Of a stretch of DNA of 64,000 nt, positions 50,104 through 61,595 are shown piece by piece. The position numbers and the translations under genes are program-made. The notes under the pieces are model-generated. The model was not told the origin of the DNA and did no database searches. It saw only the letters and a list, made by a program, of their open reading frames with translations. The DNA is taken from the NCBI GenBank assembly GCA_004431415.1, contig QPMI01000089.1:124001-188000 (forward strand). The letters run 5' to 3'. How positions within the stretch are numbered: position 1 is the first letter of the stretch; every line of letters starts with the position of its first letter. The DNA comes from Cyanophora paradoxa (lineage: Eukaryota > Glaucocystophyceae > Cyanophorales > Cyanophoraceae).

Positions 50104-50847
50104 GCGTTGCAGCAGAGGCGCCCACGCGGAGCGAATGAGCGCCGCGCACTTCGTTGCTTGTCGGATCGGAGGAGCCGGGGTCAGTCTCCTCGCCGGACTG
50201 CGCGGGTGCTCCCGTCAGCTCAAAGTCCAGAGAGACGACGCGAAATCTCTACGGCGGTGCTGCGCGGGACGCAGTTGCTAGGAGCTAGCCGGGCCGCGGG
50301 GGTCGGAGTAGGAGCTGCAGAAGGAGGCGAGGCCTAGCGGCCCTCTCTGTGACCGGGGCAGGCGACGGACTCGCGCAGGTATTAAACAGCGGCTCCTCTA
50401 GCGTTGAATTCGTTCACCGGCCCGGCCGGTTCGTCTCCAGCAGCAGAGAGCAGGGACTCTGCCTGCGAGCCCGCGCGACGGCGACGCTACGCACCATGGC
50501 GGCAACCTCTTGCGGCGCTCCTGCAGCGACGGCTGCCTGCCCCTGCACGCTCGTGTCGATCCAGGTACCTGCAAGGAGCCTCGCTGCTTCTGGCGGCTGT
50601 ACCCCTGCCGCGCAACCTCGCTGGTCCTCCCTTCGCTTTACGAGCATCTCCAGAGCAGAATCCGGATCAGCGCTCGACCAGCAATCTTCCACGCTTAGGG
50701 GCGCCAGTCATCCACGTCCGGCATAGCTACTGCGACGTTCCAGAACAGCAAGAGAGCACAGCATATCGTCTCGAGGCTTAGCTAGAGTAGCAGTCTCCAC
50801 ATCGACAAGCTTAGCTAAGTTGACGGACAGCACGAGAAGCAGACGGG
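50104..50847. other. Divergent intergenic region, 744 bp
   Basis: Between the starts of the acidic protein (-) and the CXorf65-like gene (+). Open frames here are not supported by splice-consistent structure or recognisable protein sequence. It probably contains two promoters and leader sequences. Confidence 0.35.
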
Positions 50848-51460
50848 ATGGTGTTCTTCTATGTAAAGTACGGTGAAGACAGCACCAAGATATTCAACGC
50901 GGGTGCGCCTTCGCAGCGCTGCGAGACAGCGCTGCGTTCCTGAGTCGGCGCGGCGCCGGATGCAGACTGCCCAAGCCATGTGCTTGCCAGCCACATAAAG
51001 AAAACATGCGGGTGAGCTTCACGCACCTCTTGCCCGCTGCTGCGCTCGCTGCCCCTCGGGCCGCTCCCAAGGCGCCGCTTGACAGCCCCGCGCCCTGCAG
51101 GGCAACGCAGTACGCCACGATCGATTTGACGGATGAGAAGGGTGCTCCTGCCTCGCGACGCCAGGGATGCGGTTTTGCGGCGCCCGGCTGACGCTGGCCG
51201 CGCAGGGAACAGGAGGAAGCTGGACGACGCGAAGGAGCAGCCGGCGACGACTCTGCTCGCCGAGCGGCAGTCCTACTTGCTCGTTGGCGTCTCCGGTGCG
51301 CCCATCTGCCTTTTAAGCGTCCGCGCGCGTCCGGACCCCTCCTGAGCCCGGCCGGGCAGAGACGGGCGAGGTGACCAAGCTGTTCACGGGGACGCTGAAA
51401 GCTCCGGAGGGCAAGGGGAAGAAGGAGGACCCCAAGGCCGCCAAGGCGGGCAAGAAGTAG
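50848..51460 (+). CDS. CXorf65-like small protein
   Basis: Five short exons (50848-50902, 50966-51011, 51101-51141, 51206-51295, 51360-51460), all GT-AG and in phase. The protein starts MVFFYVKYGEDSTKIFNADC, continues with SHVLASHIKKTCG, YATIDLTDEKG, then LLAERQSYLLVGVSETGEVT, and ends in a Lys/Ala-rich tail (KAAKAGKK). The pattern of a F-x-x-x-K-Y-G-D N-terminal strand, a Cys and helix, and T-I-D-L-x-D-E-x-G matches the uncharacterised CXorf65 family found in animals with cilia and in flagellated protists. Its role is unknown; a link to motile cilia is a hypothesis. The identification is from remembered pattern, not from alignment. Confidence 0.6.
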
Positions 51461-51638
51461 CGGAACAAGCAAGCAAGTTTGTGTGTCCAATCCTTCCAGG
51501 GGCGGCCCGGAGCCGTGCGGAATGCATTTGTCTCTACACATTCGCTGGCGCGGGCAGGGGGGTCCGTCGGTGCTACCGCCCTCGGCCGGGGCGGGCGGCG
51601 GGCTGGGGCGGGCGGGGGAACGCCGCCTCGGACTGCGG

Positions 51639-53744
51639 CTAGTCGGCCCAGCGCTTGCCGGAGCCGGTGCCGGCGGGGGCGGCCGGCTTGGGCAGGTGGT
51701 CCGGCGAGGGCGGGCCCCTCTTCTGCGGGGTACGCCGTTAGAGGGGCGGCGGGGCTCGAGAATCGCGCAATAGATCGCGCCTTGCCCTCATCCTCGTCCT
51801 GAATGTCCAGGCCCCCGCGGGCCGCGATCTCCGCGTCGGCGCTCTGGTCGTGCAGCAGCACGTACGTCCGCGAGCTGTGCCCGCCGGAGATCAGAAGAAA
51901 GACAGCAAAGCAACAACGGGAGACGAATGAGGCTGAGAAGAAAGGGGGCCCGCCTGGTGCCGAACTTGAGGACGTCCTTCTCGCGGAGCTCGTAGTAGCG
52001 GGAGGCCTCGATGCGCTCGTCGTTCAGGAACGTCCCGTTCGTCGATTCGAGGTCCATGATGTACGGCCTGCCCCGAAATCAGAGAAAGAGGGGGGTACGA
52101 GGATCGGGCGGGCGCGCTCACTTGACGGCCTTGATGGGTACGAGGTCGGCGTTGAGGCGGTCCGTCTCGACGAGGCGGTACTGGAGCACGGCGTGCTGCT
52201 TGGAGCAGGACGGGTGGTCCGTCGGCACGTCGCACACCTGCGCCCGCACCGTCGGACCCGACCCGCCCCGCCGGGCCCCGCCCCTCCCAGCCCTTCTGCG
52301 CCCCGCAAAGGCGGAGGCAAAGGCGGAGGCGGCCCTCGCCGAAGTGACCCTCAACGCGTGCGCCCGCGCCCCCTCCGACGCCCGCCTTGAGCTTGCGTAA
52401 CACCGGGCCCCGCCCCTCCCAGTCCTTCTGCGCCCTATCCCAACGGCCTCCGCGCCGCCCGCACCTTGCGCTCGCGGCCGAAAAGGTAGCAGCTCTGCCG
52501 GTGGATCTTGAGGGGCTCGCCTGCCGCCGCCGGCGAGGTCAGAGCAGGGCGGGGCGGGGCGGGGCGGGGCGAAGCAGGGCGGGCGGGCGGGCGGGCGGTC
52601 CGCACCGACGAGGTCGTCGCCCTTGAAGATGTAGAGGCGCCAGCGCTTCCGGGGTACGCGCGCCTCCGGCGGCTCGTTGAACTTGAACACGACGCCCTGC
52701 GCCCCGCCCCGCCCGGCCCCGCCCCGCGCCGTGAGCGGCCCTGCAGGGAAGGCTTCGGGCGGGCGGGGCGGCGGGGCGCGCGTTGTACGTGTTCGTGTCC
52801 TTGGCGAGGGCGCCCGAGGGCTGGAAGTTGGGCTTCTCCTTGGGGCCCTCCTCCTCCTCTCCCTTGGCGTCTCTGTCCCGAGAGTCGGAGGGGCGCACGG
52901 AAGGGCAGAGAAAGCGGGCGCACGGGTCGGGCTTCTTGCCCCAGACGCCCTTTCCGGTCGGCTCGGGAGAGCTGGGCCCCCGCTTGCCGCGCCCGCGGAA
53001 GCGCGGCTCGTCCTTGCCGCCGTCCTTGTAGAAGGCCTGCTTCTGGTCCGGCAGCGGGGCCCCGCCCCGGAACGCAGCCGGCCCCGGCGCGTCGCCCATC
53101 GCCCGGACCGCCGCCGGCCCCGGTGCGTCGCCCATCCCGCGGAAGGCGGCCGGCCCGGGCGCGTCGCCCATCGAGCGGCGGAAGGCCGCCGGCCCGGGCG
53201 CGTCTTCGTCGGAGCCCATCATGCGGACCGCCGCGGGACCCGGTGCGTCCTCCGCAGAGCGCGAGGGGGGCGGGCCGCCGGCGCCTTCGCCGGCGGGCGG
53301 CTGGGCCCGCTTGGGCTCGTACAGCGCCCGCGCCTTGTCGCCGAACTTGTTCTGAAAGCCGACGCCCGGGTTCGTCTTCTGCTGCGGCAGAGGCCGCACT
53401 TGCGGGAGGGTCGGGTCGACTGGGAGGCGTCGCGGCCCGAATGTCTCGGCTGGGCCGCCCTCCCGCCGGAACGCTTCCTTCTGATCCGGAAGCGGGCCGC
53501 TGCGCGAGCGCGGACCATCCTCGCGCGGCCGCTTCGCGTCACGGTCCCGGTCTCGCGGCGACCTCGAACGCGAGCGCCTGTCCCGCCTGTCGTCTCTGCT
53601 GCGCTCGCCGCGGGGTCGGTCCTCGTCTTCGCGCTTCCGGCGAGGCGGCGAGCGGCTGCGACTCCTGCTGCGGCTTCTGCGACGCTCCTTCTCGCGTCTG
53701 CGGTCGGAGTCGCGGCGCCTGTCGTCCTCGTCGCTGCGCGGCAT
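51639..53744 (-). CDS. SNIP1: SNIP1/DAWDLE-like FHA-domain splicing and small-RNA factor
   Basis: ATG 53744 opens MPRSDEDDRRRDSDRRREKE, an RS/RD-rich N-terminus, followed by a low-complexity region with repeats of (M)GDAPGPAAFR (53.1-53.25 kb). The conserved core follows: KEKPNFQPSGALAKDTNTYN, GVVFKFNEPPEARVPRKRWR, then the FHA domain: HRQSCYLFGRERK, DHPSCSKQHAVLQYRLVE, YIMDLESTNGTFLNDERIE, YYELREKDVLKFG and SSRTYVLLHDQS. The tail ends GTGSGKRWAD. SNIP1 and plant DAWDLE bind phosphothreonine partners and act in spliceosome activation and microRNA processing. Three of the introns appear to start with GC (donors at 52780-52781, 51952-51953, 51779-51780). It is convergent with the CXorf65-like gene and divergent from HID1. 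Confidence 0.85.
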
Positions 53745-53904
53745 CGTGCCCTCCCAGGCTGTGCCCGCGGCTGTTTGTTGTTATGCTCTACGATGAAGAA
53801 GAACTCGGAACGAGAACGATTCGATGAGCTAGAGCGCTCGTGAGCCAAACTGCGTACCCTTGCCACGAAACTTCAACCCTTCCAGCCCAGCAAACCAACG
53901 AGCC
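53745..53904. promoter_or_regulatory. Divergent promoter of SNIP1-like and HID1 genes
   Basis: 160 bp between start codons on opposite strands. It includes TGTTTGTTGTTATGC and GAACGAGAACGATTCGATGAG; no known element is recognised. Confidence 0.35.
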
Positions 53905-56569
53905 ATGGGCGTCGGAGCAAGTCGGCCCGAGCTGCAGGTGGGTGTCGGCCTCAGTTTCTTTAGCGACTGGGCGCGCGCCGGCGAAGGCTAGCCGTGCCGC
54001 GCTGCCCCTCCGTGCACGAGAACCCCGCTTAATACGCTAGCGCCGCGCTGGGCTTCCGTCTGCCGCACGCCGGGACGAGTACCACGCGGCCGCCCAGTTC
54101 CTAGCTGCCATTCCAGCGGGACCGCACTTGTCGAGCTGCAGCTGCGGCATGCATATGCGCACGCCGCTATTCGCGCATTGAGCGGGTCCTAATCTCAGCG
54201 CGTCCCGTCGCGCAGAAAGCGGTGCTGCAGATCTCTGAGAAGTCCCTGCCGGATTCCGACGCGTTCTGGAATGCGCCAGCGGGCTTCTTGGCCGGCGGTG
54301 ATATCAACAACGACAACATCTACCAGATAGTGAGACCAGCGGACGTCCGTCAGATTCGGGAGCGCGTTCCCGGTGCGCACCCCGCGCGCCCGTCTTGCGT
54401 CCGTGGCTCACGGCGCGGGGCAGAGAACCTGCGGACCTTCCTGCGCAAGAGCGTGGAAGTTCTGGAGCGCTCCGACGAGAAGAATGTCGCCCTGCCGAAC
54501 GCCGTGCGGCTCCTCACGCGCGTCCTGCCCTTCATGTTCGAGGTCGAGGACCTGGAGGAGGAGTTCTTCTGGCGGGAAGGCGCGCGCAGCCCGTCTAAAA
54601 GAGTGCCGCTCGCGCGGTTCAGACGCCTCGCCCCGCAGAAGCGGAGACGGCGGCCGTCAGCGTACCCCGGCACACGGCGCTGGGGTACCGCCTCGTCAAC
54701 GCCCTCATGCAGGCGCGCCCGCCGCCCCGCCCCCCCTGCTACGCGCTTACCCTCCCCAGGTGGCTTTCCTGCCGGGGTACACCATCCCCGCGTCCGCCCA
54801 GGTGCACCTGCCGGAGGGGTACCTCTGGGCCGCCGGCATCGGCGCGGCGAAGGTCCAGTACCCCAGCGCGGTGCGCTCCCCCGGATCCCCTTCCTCCCTT
54901 CATCGGATCCCGCATTAATTGACACGTACCCCCGCTCCCTGCAGGCGATGCTGAACAGGCGAGCCGAGGTTTTGAAGCTCCTCCTCGTGTGCTGCTCCAA
55001 GAACCTGTACCTCTCCCCGGACCAGCTCCTCGACCCCAAGACCCCCAACAAGGTCGCATCAGATCACATCAGATCTGATCTGATCTGAAACTTCCCCGCA
55101 GTGGCTGGAGGCGGCGACGAGCCCGGGGTGCCCCAACACCGACAAGCTCCTGCGCAGCATGCTCAACACGATCGTGTCCTACGACCCCGTGCGCCCGATC
55201 GGATCCGGTCAGATCAGATCTGATCTGATCTGAGCCCCCTTCGTCCCTCGGCAGGTCGGGTGGGGCGTCCCCTTCAACAGCGTCTTCGCGGATCCCCCGG
55301 AGGCCTGCTTCAACACCGCCGCCCAGGCGCGCACGCACAGCGAACCGTAGCGAAGAGGAAGCCACTCTAAGCTGCCCTAAGCCGTCCTAAGCCGTCCTCC
55401 TAAGAAGTTTTTACCTCATAAGCCTAAGCCGTGTTTTACCATTACTAAGTGCAGTATTTATGCTAGTACACTTCTTATTAATTCGTAAACAAGTTATGCG
55501 AAGAAGAAGCCGTCCCAAGCTGTCCTAAGCCGTCCTCCTAGGAAGTTTTCCAGCGAAGAGAAGCTCTCCTAAGCCGCCCTAAGCCGTCCTAAGCCGTCCT
55601 AAGCCGCCCTAAGCCGTCCCAAGCCGCCCCAAGCCGCCCTAAGCCGCCCTAATCTGTCCTAAGCCGCTCCAAGCCGCCCCAAGCCGTCCTAAGCCGTCCT
55701 TAGCCATTTTAATCTGACCTAAGCCGCCCTAACTGTTCTTTTCTCGCCCGCCTCTTACCTTCCGCCCACGGCAGCTCGTGGCGGCGCTCCTGGACTACAA
55801 GGCCTCCCCCGAGCTCCTCCCCGAGCCCCTCGCGGCCGTCCCCAACGCCTACCGCCGCGAGCTCGCCGCCGTCTCGGACCCGGCCGACCTCGAGGCGCTC
55901 CTGCAGGCCCTCCGCCGGTGCGCCAGGCCTCGTGCCTGCGTGCGCCAGCCGCCCGGGACGGTTAGAGTTGATAAAGGACACCCAGTGCAAGCAAAGTCAC
56001 GCGTGCCGGGCACAGCCTAGTCTAAACTCTCAGCCTAGTCTAAACTCTACCGCCACACCCAAGCCACTTAGGCTATCTCTACGCCGCCGTCTCGGACCCG
56101 GCCGACCTCGAGGCCCTCCTGCAGGCCCTCCGCCGGTGCGCGCGGAAGCTTAAAATCCGCGCCGTTGGAGCTTAATGGTTGAAGCGTTGAAGATCCGGGC
56201 AGAAGTTTTCAGCTAGCTTGCTAGCTAGCGTACCCGCCCGTCCTTGCTGGCTAGCTTGCTGGCTAGCTAGCTAGCGAGCCCGCTCGCCCCTCTGATTAAC
56301 TCCGCCCCGCAGGCTGCTGAACAACGTGTGGCAAGCGAAGAACACGTACCTCCCAGGCTCCATGAAGGTGTGAGAGAGAGGGGGCATCCTAGCTAGCTAG
56401 CTAGCTAGCTCCCTACAAGATCCACGAGGGACCTAGCGAGACGTAGACCCCCCGCTTTCTTTCTCACGGCTCTCTCACCTACCTGCCCGGCTCTGTGAAG
56501 GGCATCCAGTGCTACCCCGAGCTCCTCGTGCTCCTCTGGCACTGCCTCGACGCCAACAAGGTACACCCC

Positions 56570-56605
<36 letters not shown>

Positions 56606-58344
56606 CGGGCGGGCGAGCTTGAGCCTGAGCTTGAGTTTTGCCGTTGCTTCCTTTATTCTCATATCCCCCCGCAGGAGTTCCTGGGCCACCTGCTGCGCTC
56701 CCCGCACGCGATGGAGATCGCCGTACCCTGCGTCTACTTCCTCGTCGACTCCCGCCGCGACCCGGGTACGTGACCCCAGATCTTCCCCCCTCCGGCCCCT
56801 CTCACGCCCGGCCCCGCAGCGCGGATCGGGGTGGTGCACATCGCTATCTTCACGCTGCTGCTGCTCTCCGGGGAGCGCGAGTTCTGCGTGGCGCTGAACC
56901 GCCCCTGCGCGACGCGGCTGCCGACGGACCTGCCCCTCTTCGCGGGGACCCACGGGGACCTCGTCGTCCTCGCCATCCACAAGGCGCGCGCGGCCCTTAA
57001 GAAGAGAGAAATATATATAGGAGCTCGAGACTCGTTCAGATGGATCCAAGGCCCGGCCCGGCCCTTTCAGAAGAACCCCTCTAGAGAGATAAGCGCCTTC
57101 TAAGTATCTTGGCGCTCTCCAAATCAAGCGCGCAGGCGCGCGCTCTCAGTGCTTAGAGTTTTAAAGAGAGGCCGGGGGAAAGATAGAGATAAGGTTCAGT
57201 TTCTAGAGGATTAGGCTCCCCATCTCTTTCGAGGGATCAGAGACTGCTAGCTTGGATTTCAGGGCCCGCTACGCTTTGCCCCTTGCTGACTGACCCCTAC
57301 CCCCCTCCCTCAGGCGATCACGAACGGGCTGGACCGCCTGCAGTCCCTCTACTCCTGTATGCTCACGGTCCGCCCCCCTCCCCCTCCCCCCCCCCCCCCC
57401 CCCCCCCGCCTTCCCGTCCGCCCACATCGGCGGTGGCCCCTCGCTACTCCTTTCCGCCCCTCCTCCTCCTCCTCCTCCTCCTCCTCCTTCTTTGACGCCG
57501 GAGGGGGGCTACAGGTGCTGTGCAACATCAGCCCGTACCTCAAGTCACTCTCCTTCGCCTCCGCCACAAAGCTCATCCACCTCCTCGAGGTGCGGCTGAG
57601 GGCGGCGCGGGGCGGGGCTAGAGATAGTGAGCCTCGCGGGTGGTGAGCCAGAGATAGTGAGCTAGTGGGTGGGTGGCAGGGCATGCAGCTCGTCCACCTC
57701 CTCAAGGTGAGGCTGGCGGCGGGGCCGGATGAGGCCGGGCGGGTGGTGAGCTAGTGGGTGGGTGGAGGCCTGCAGCTCATCCTGCAGGGGCTGGGCTGGG
57801 CGGGGCGGGGCGGGACGGGCGAGATGATCCGCCGGTCGGCCGGCTAGCCGGTGGGCGAGGTGGCCAAAGGCGGGCAAAGTAATGGCCAGCTAGCTCTGGG
57901 CGCCTGCCCCCCCACTTCGTCCTCGCCTCTGAGATAGATAGATAGATAGACAGCTCTGACCTGCAGCTGCGCGCCTCCTCCTCCTCCTCCTCCTCCGCCG
58001 CCGCCGCCCTTCTACCTCTTCTTCCCGCGCGCCTTCTGACCCCGCGCGCCCTCTCTTCTTTCCCCGCCGCAGGTCTTCTCGCTGCCGCGGATGCTCTTCT
58101 CGTCGGAGGGCGCCCACAACTACGCCTTCCTCCTCCTCGAAACCTTCAACAACCTCATCCAGTACCAGTGCGCGCCCCCTTCCATTCCTAAGCCTAGCCA
58201 TCCGTCCCGTGAGCTAAGCTTTCCAGGTACGAGGGGAGTGCGCACCTCGTGACGGCGGTCCTGCGCCAGCGAGAAACCTTCGACCGCCTCGCCGCCGTCT
58301 CGCTCCCGGCCCCGGGCTCCGCCCCCGCCCCGGGCTCCGACCCC

Positions 58345-58376
<32 letters not shown>

Positions 58377-59577
58377 GCCGGCCGCCCAGCCCTCCTCTGA
58401 GCACCACAACGATGCCGCCGGTGCGCCCGCCGCCCGCCCGCCCGCCCGCCCGCCCGCCTGCGGCTGCTTCGCTTAGCACGAGCAGAGCACGCGCCCGTAC
58501 CCGACAGCGAAGCGTCCCCGAGGCGCGCCGTACCCCTCCCCCTCCCCTCTTTCCTGTACCCCGCCTGACTCGGCGCAGCGAGACGCACTCAACGCTCCCG
58601 ACTCTCCGGCGGCCCCCGTCTCCTCCTCCTCTTCCTCGTCCATCCTGGGCGCCGGGGCCGGGGCGGCCCCTCGGGCGCCGCCGCCGCTGGCCACCCCGCC
58701 GCCGCCCCCGCGCCCAAGCAGCCGCCCGCCTTCGTCCCCACCGAGGAGTGGGTGCGTACCCCTGCTAATTCCTCCCCGCCTCTGACTTGCGGCGGGGTAT
58801 GCGCAGCTGAACGAGTGGAAGCAGCGGATGCCGCTGGGTACGATCCTTCGGCTCGTGGCAGGCCTCCTCCCCCAGGTACCTCCTACCACCCCCGCAAAAG
58901 TCTACCCCCTTCCGCCCCCCTTCCGCCCCTCTGATTCCGTCCCCCGCCCCCCCCCCCCCCCCCCCCCCCCCCACACACCACCACCCCACCCACCCCACCC
59001 CACCCACCCCAGGTGGAGTCCTTCACGGCGGCAAAGGAGAAGGAGGGCGTCACGGTCGACGAGGCCATGATCATCGACTTCGTGAAGGCGGGCACCCTTG
59101 TACCCCCTGTCTTTCCTGTACCCCCCTGTCTTGAAGGCTCAACCTTTCTCCTCCCCTCGCAGAACACGACGATGGTCGGGCTGCTCCCCGTACCCCACCC
59201 GAGTGCGCCGGGGGGCCCCCCGTCCCCTTCTTCCCCCCCCCTTATCGCCTTCGTTGTTTCCGACGTCCCGCCCACTCTCTCCGCAGTTTTGATGCGAAAG
59301 TACCAAGGGAACCACTACACGGCCGTCTGGTTCACCACATTCATCTGGGGCATCGTCTACATCCGGTCCGCCCCGCCCCGTCCCTCGCCCCGTCCCTCTC
59401 ATTTCTTCTCTAACGGGACCGGGACGTAGGAACCAGTTCCCGCCGCTCTTCGACGGGAGCCATATCAAGCTCTTCTCCATAACGTGCGTACCCCGGCCCG
59501 GGCTCGAGGGGTATGGCGCGCGAGCACGCGCCAATCGCGGGTTGTTTGCAGCTACGTCAGGGCGTAGGAGACTGGAG
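53905..59577 (+). CDS. HID1: HID1 domain protein (Golgi/dense-core vesicle trafficking)
   Basis: About 24 exons. The first (53905-53937) encodes MGVGASRPELQ, a likely N-myristoylation signal as in animal HID1. Later exons give KAVLQISEKSLPDSDAFW, VRLLTRVLPFMFEVEDLEEE, EVLKLLLVCCSKNLYLSPDQ, MLNTIVSYDPVGWGVPFN, IQCYPELLVLLWHCLD, VVHIAIFTLLLLSGEREF, LFAGTHGDLVVLAIHK, NISPYLKSLSFASATKLIHL, LLLETFNNLIQYQYEGSA, ILRLVAGLLPQVESF, MVGLLPVPHPILMRKYQ and FTTFIWGIVYIR, in the order of the family, ending HIKLFSITYVRA. HID1 works at the trans-Golgi in dense-core vesicle formation and neuropeptide sorting in animals. Exons 3, 4, 8 and 13 seem to end at GC donors. Several introns hold copies of adjacent exon ends. 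Confidence 0.9.
55327..55774 (+). repeat. HID1 intron with CCTAAGCCGTC repeats
   Basis: A ~450-bp intron, long for this locus, filled with imperfect tandem copies of a ~10-base unit (CCTAAGCCGT or CCTAAGCCGC) at 55360-55410 and 55500-55735, interrupted by an AT-rich stretch (55410-55500). The donor appears to be GC (55327-55328). Confidence 0.7.
55865..56140 (+). repeat. Exon end duplicated inside the adjoining HID1 intron
   Basis: The 58 bases at 55865-55922 (end of exon 9 plus its GTGCG donor) recur at 56083-56140 with a single mismatch, inside the following intron. The second copy carries an intact donor sequence as well. Confidence 0.85.
56347..56500 (+). repeat. Exon end repeated at the intron's 3' end (HID1)
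   Basis: A 21-base segment at 56347-56367, coding YLPGSMK just before the donor, has a 17-of-21 match at 56480-56500 that ends at the acceptor and would code YLPGSVK. Only one copy is retained after splicing. Confidence 0.65.
56571..56603 (+). repeat. Poly-C tract of about 33 bases in a HID1 intron
   Basis: An uninterrupted C run directly after a GTACACCCCT donor. Shorter C runs occur in introns near 57390 and 58945. Such tracts are mutation- and assembly-prone, so the length is uncertain. Confidence 0.8.
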
Positions 59578-59727
59578 CAGCGCCGGCGGCGCCAGCGCCC
59601 CGCGCCCCCGCCCCCCGGTGCGCTTCGGTCCGGATGCGGGGTACCGGTGCTGTACATACACGAGAGAGGGAGGTCCTGCATACATGGAGAACTTGCAAAG
59701 ATACGCCAGCGTGGCTGCCGGCTGCTA

Positions 59728-59752
59728 CTGCTGCTGCTGCTGCTGCTGCTGC
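59728..59752. repeat. CTG trinucleotide repeat between convergent genes
   Basis: An array of about eight CTG/GCT units lying immediately outside the stop codon of the GPR107-like gene, in its 3' flank and that of HID1. Confidence 0.75.
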
Positions 59753-61595
59753 TATACTCGCGTGTTGCTGAGCTGGATCGCGCCCGTGTTGTCGTCGTCG
59801 GGCCCCACCTCCTCGTCCTCGTCGTCCGCGCTGCCCGCCCGCGTAAGACGGAGGGATGCGGCGCGCGATGCGCCCCCGCCCCGGCCCCCTCCTCCCCCGC
59901 GCACCGGAGGGGAATGTAAGGGTTCTCGGCCACGGGCCGGAACTTGTACCCGACCACCGAGAAGAAGACGAGCGTCGTGAGCTGCGGTACCCCGGCGAGT
60001 CGGGACGGGTACCGTGAAAGCGACGGAGTGGGGGGGGGGTACGCGGTACCTCGTACAGGAGGTTGGAGAGGTAGGTGAGGGTCCAGGGGAGCGTCGGCTC
60101 CAGCAGCGGCAGGATGATGCGCGTGAAGTACCTGCGGGGTACGTCAAATCAGGGGAGGGGGGTACGAAGGTGACGGGATACGTTAAAATCAAGCGTACAC
60201 GTAGGAGACGACGATGAGGTAGAGGTGGCGGAAGAGCTTGAGCCTGTGGAGGTTGCGGGCGGCCTTGCCGTCGCTCTGGGACGCCTCCCGCAGGTGCCGG
60301 ATGGACCAGACGATCGGAAAGAGGATCGCACAGCTGCGCGCCGCGTCGGAAAAGGAAGGAAAGGAAAAAGGAAGGGAAGGGAAGCGGGAGGGGCCGCGGA
60401 CCAGCAGATGATGTCGAGAAGCTTGAAGGCGTCCTGCCACTTGAACCAGCCGCGGTCGCCGGGGAGCTTCTCCTCCACGACCGCCGCCGCAATGTTGGCG
60501 AGCACCTGCAGCACCAGGCACACGATGACCACCTGCCGGGCGGGCGGGGGCGCGCGCGTCAGAGCCTGGCGGGCGGCCGCGCGCGCGCGCGGGCCGGAGG
60601 ATAGATGCGCGCCTTCTTCTCGCGGCCCGAGATGAAGGGCTTGAGGAGGGAGTAGCCCGTGCCGATGAGGAGAATGACGAGGAAGAGCATAAGGCCCTTG
60701 AGGGTGGCGAAGATGTAGTAGACGATGTCAAGGCCGGAGCTGCGGCCCGCGACCTTGGCGTGGTGCCAGCGCGCTGCCTCGAAGATCATCGTGAAGACCT
60801 TCAGGCCGAGGAGCACCGACATGAGGACGTGGATGCGGTGCACGTTCGCGCGGTTCTTCCAGTAGAAGTAGGTCCACACGCCGGTCGCCGCCATGAAAGC
60901 GAACATCATGAGCAGGTAGACGGTCGGCAGCGGCGACTCGCCGGCCGAGAGGTAGTTGTTGCCCGGGTTCTTAGCGGAGATGACCAGTTCGAAGCTCACG
61001 TGCGTGCGGGGCTCCAGACCCTCGCCGCACATCGCAAAGATGACGCTGTAGAGGCCCTCCTCGCCCACGCCGAACGTCTGAGACGCCTCCTTCTCCGGGA
61101 ACCGAACTTTGCCGGCGCCGTCCTGGGCAGCGTCGTACTGGGACCAAGTGAGGGGCTTGAATGTCTGCTTGCTGAGGTCCAGGAGACAGTGCTCGCTGGC
61201 AGCCTCGATGAAAGCATACGGATCCTTGTCGAGGGCCGACACGATGAAGCCCATCTGGTACTGGAACTTCTGCGCTTGCTCCTGCGCGACGAACCCGCAT
61301 CAGACGCATGCACCTCTCGAGCGCTATCGAGCGCAAGCTCGGCGCCCCCGCGCGCGGGGAGCGCGCGGGATGCGGGGATGCGGCCGGGGCAGGGTCGGCT
61401 CACCGGGGCGGCCCACTTGATCTTCAGGTCCTCGACCTTCAGGTTGATCTCGCCCCCGGCGTAGAAACCGAACTGCTCAACATATATGACCTTCCGCGGG
61501 TCGTCATCGATTTCTAGCTTGTTGATGCGGGCCGAGGCGATGCCGAGCAGGCAGGCCGCCACGAGGAGCGCGAGCGCCGCCTTCTGTTTCTGCAT
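59752..61595 (-). CDS. GPR107/GPR108-type seven-transmembrane protein
   Basis: ATG 61595 gives a signal peptide (MQKQKAALALLVAACLLGIA) and an extracellular beta-rich domain (NKLEIDDDPRKVIYVEQFGF; EEGLYSVIFAMCGEGLEPRT). The seven-helix part includes PTVYLLMMFAFMAATGVWTY, HRIHVLMSVLLGLKVFTMIF, IVYYIFATLKGLMLFLVILL, VVIVCLVLQVLANIAAAVVE, FPIVWSIRHLREASQSDGKA and FRHLYLIVVSYVYFTRI, with an acidic cytosolic tail ending GAIQLSNTRV. The large exon spans about 61283-60606 and appears to end at a GC donor (AAG|GCGCGC). These proteins reside in the Golgi and endosomes and act in trafficking and toxin or pathogen uptake in animals, and with G proteins in plants. It is convergent with HID1, another Golgi protein. 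Confidence 0.85.

Noticed and set aside
54580-54638. GT-AG alternative (donor near 54602) for the HID1 exon 3 intron
   Set aside because: It would make an intron of only about 20 bases, too short to splice; the GC donor gives a 59-base intron in correct phase.
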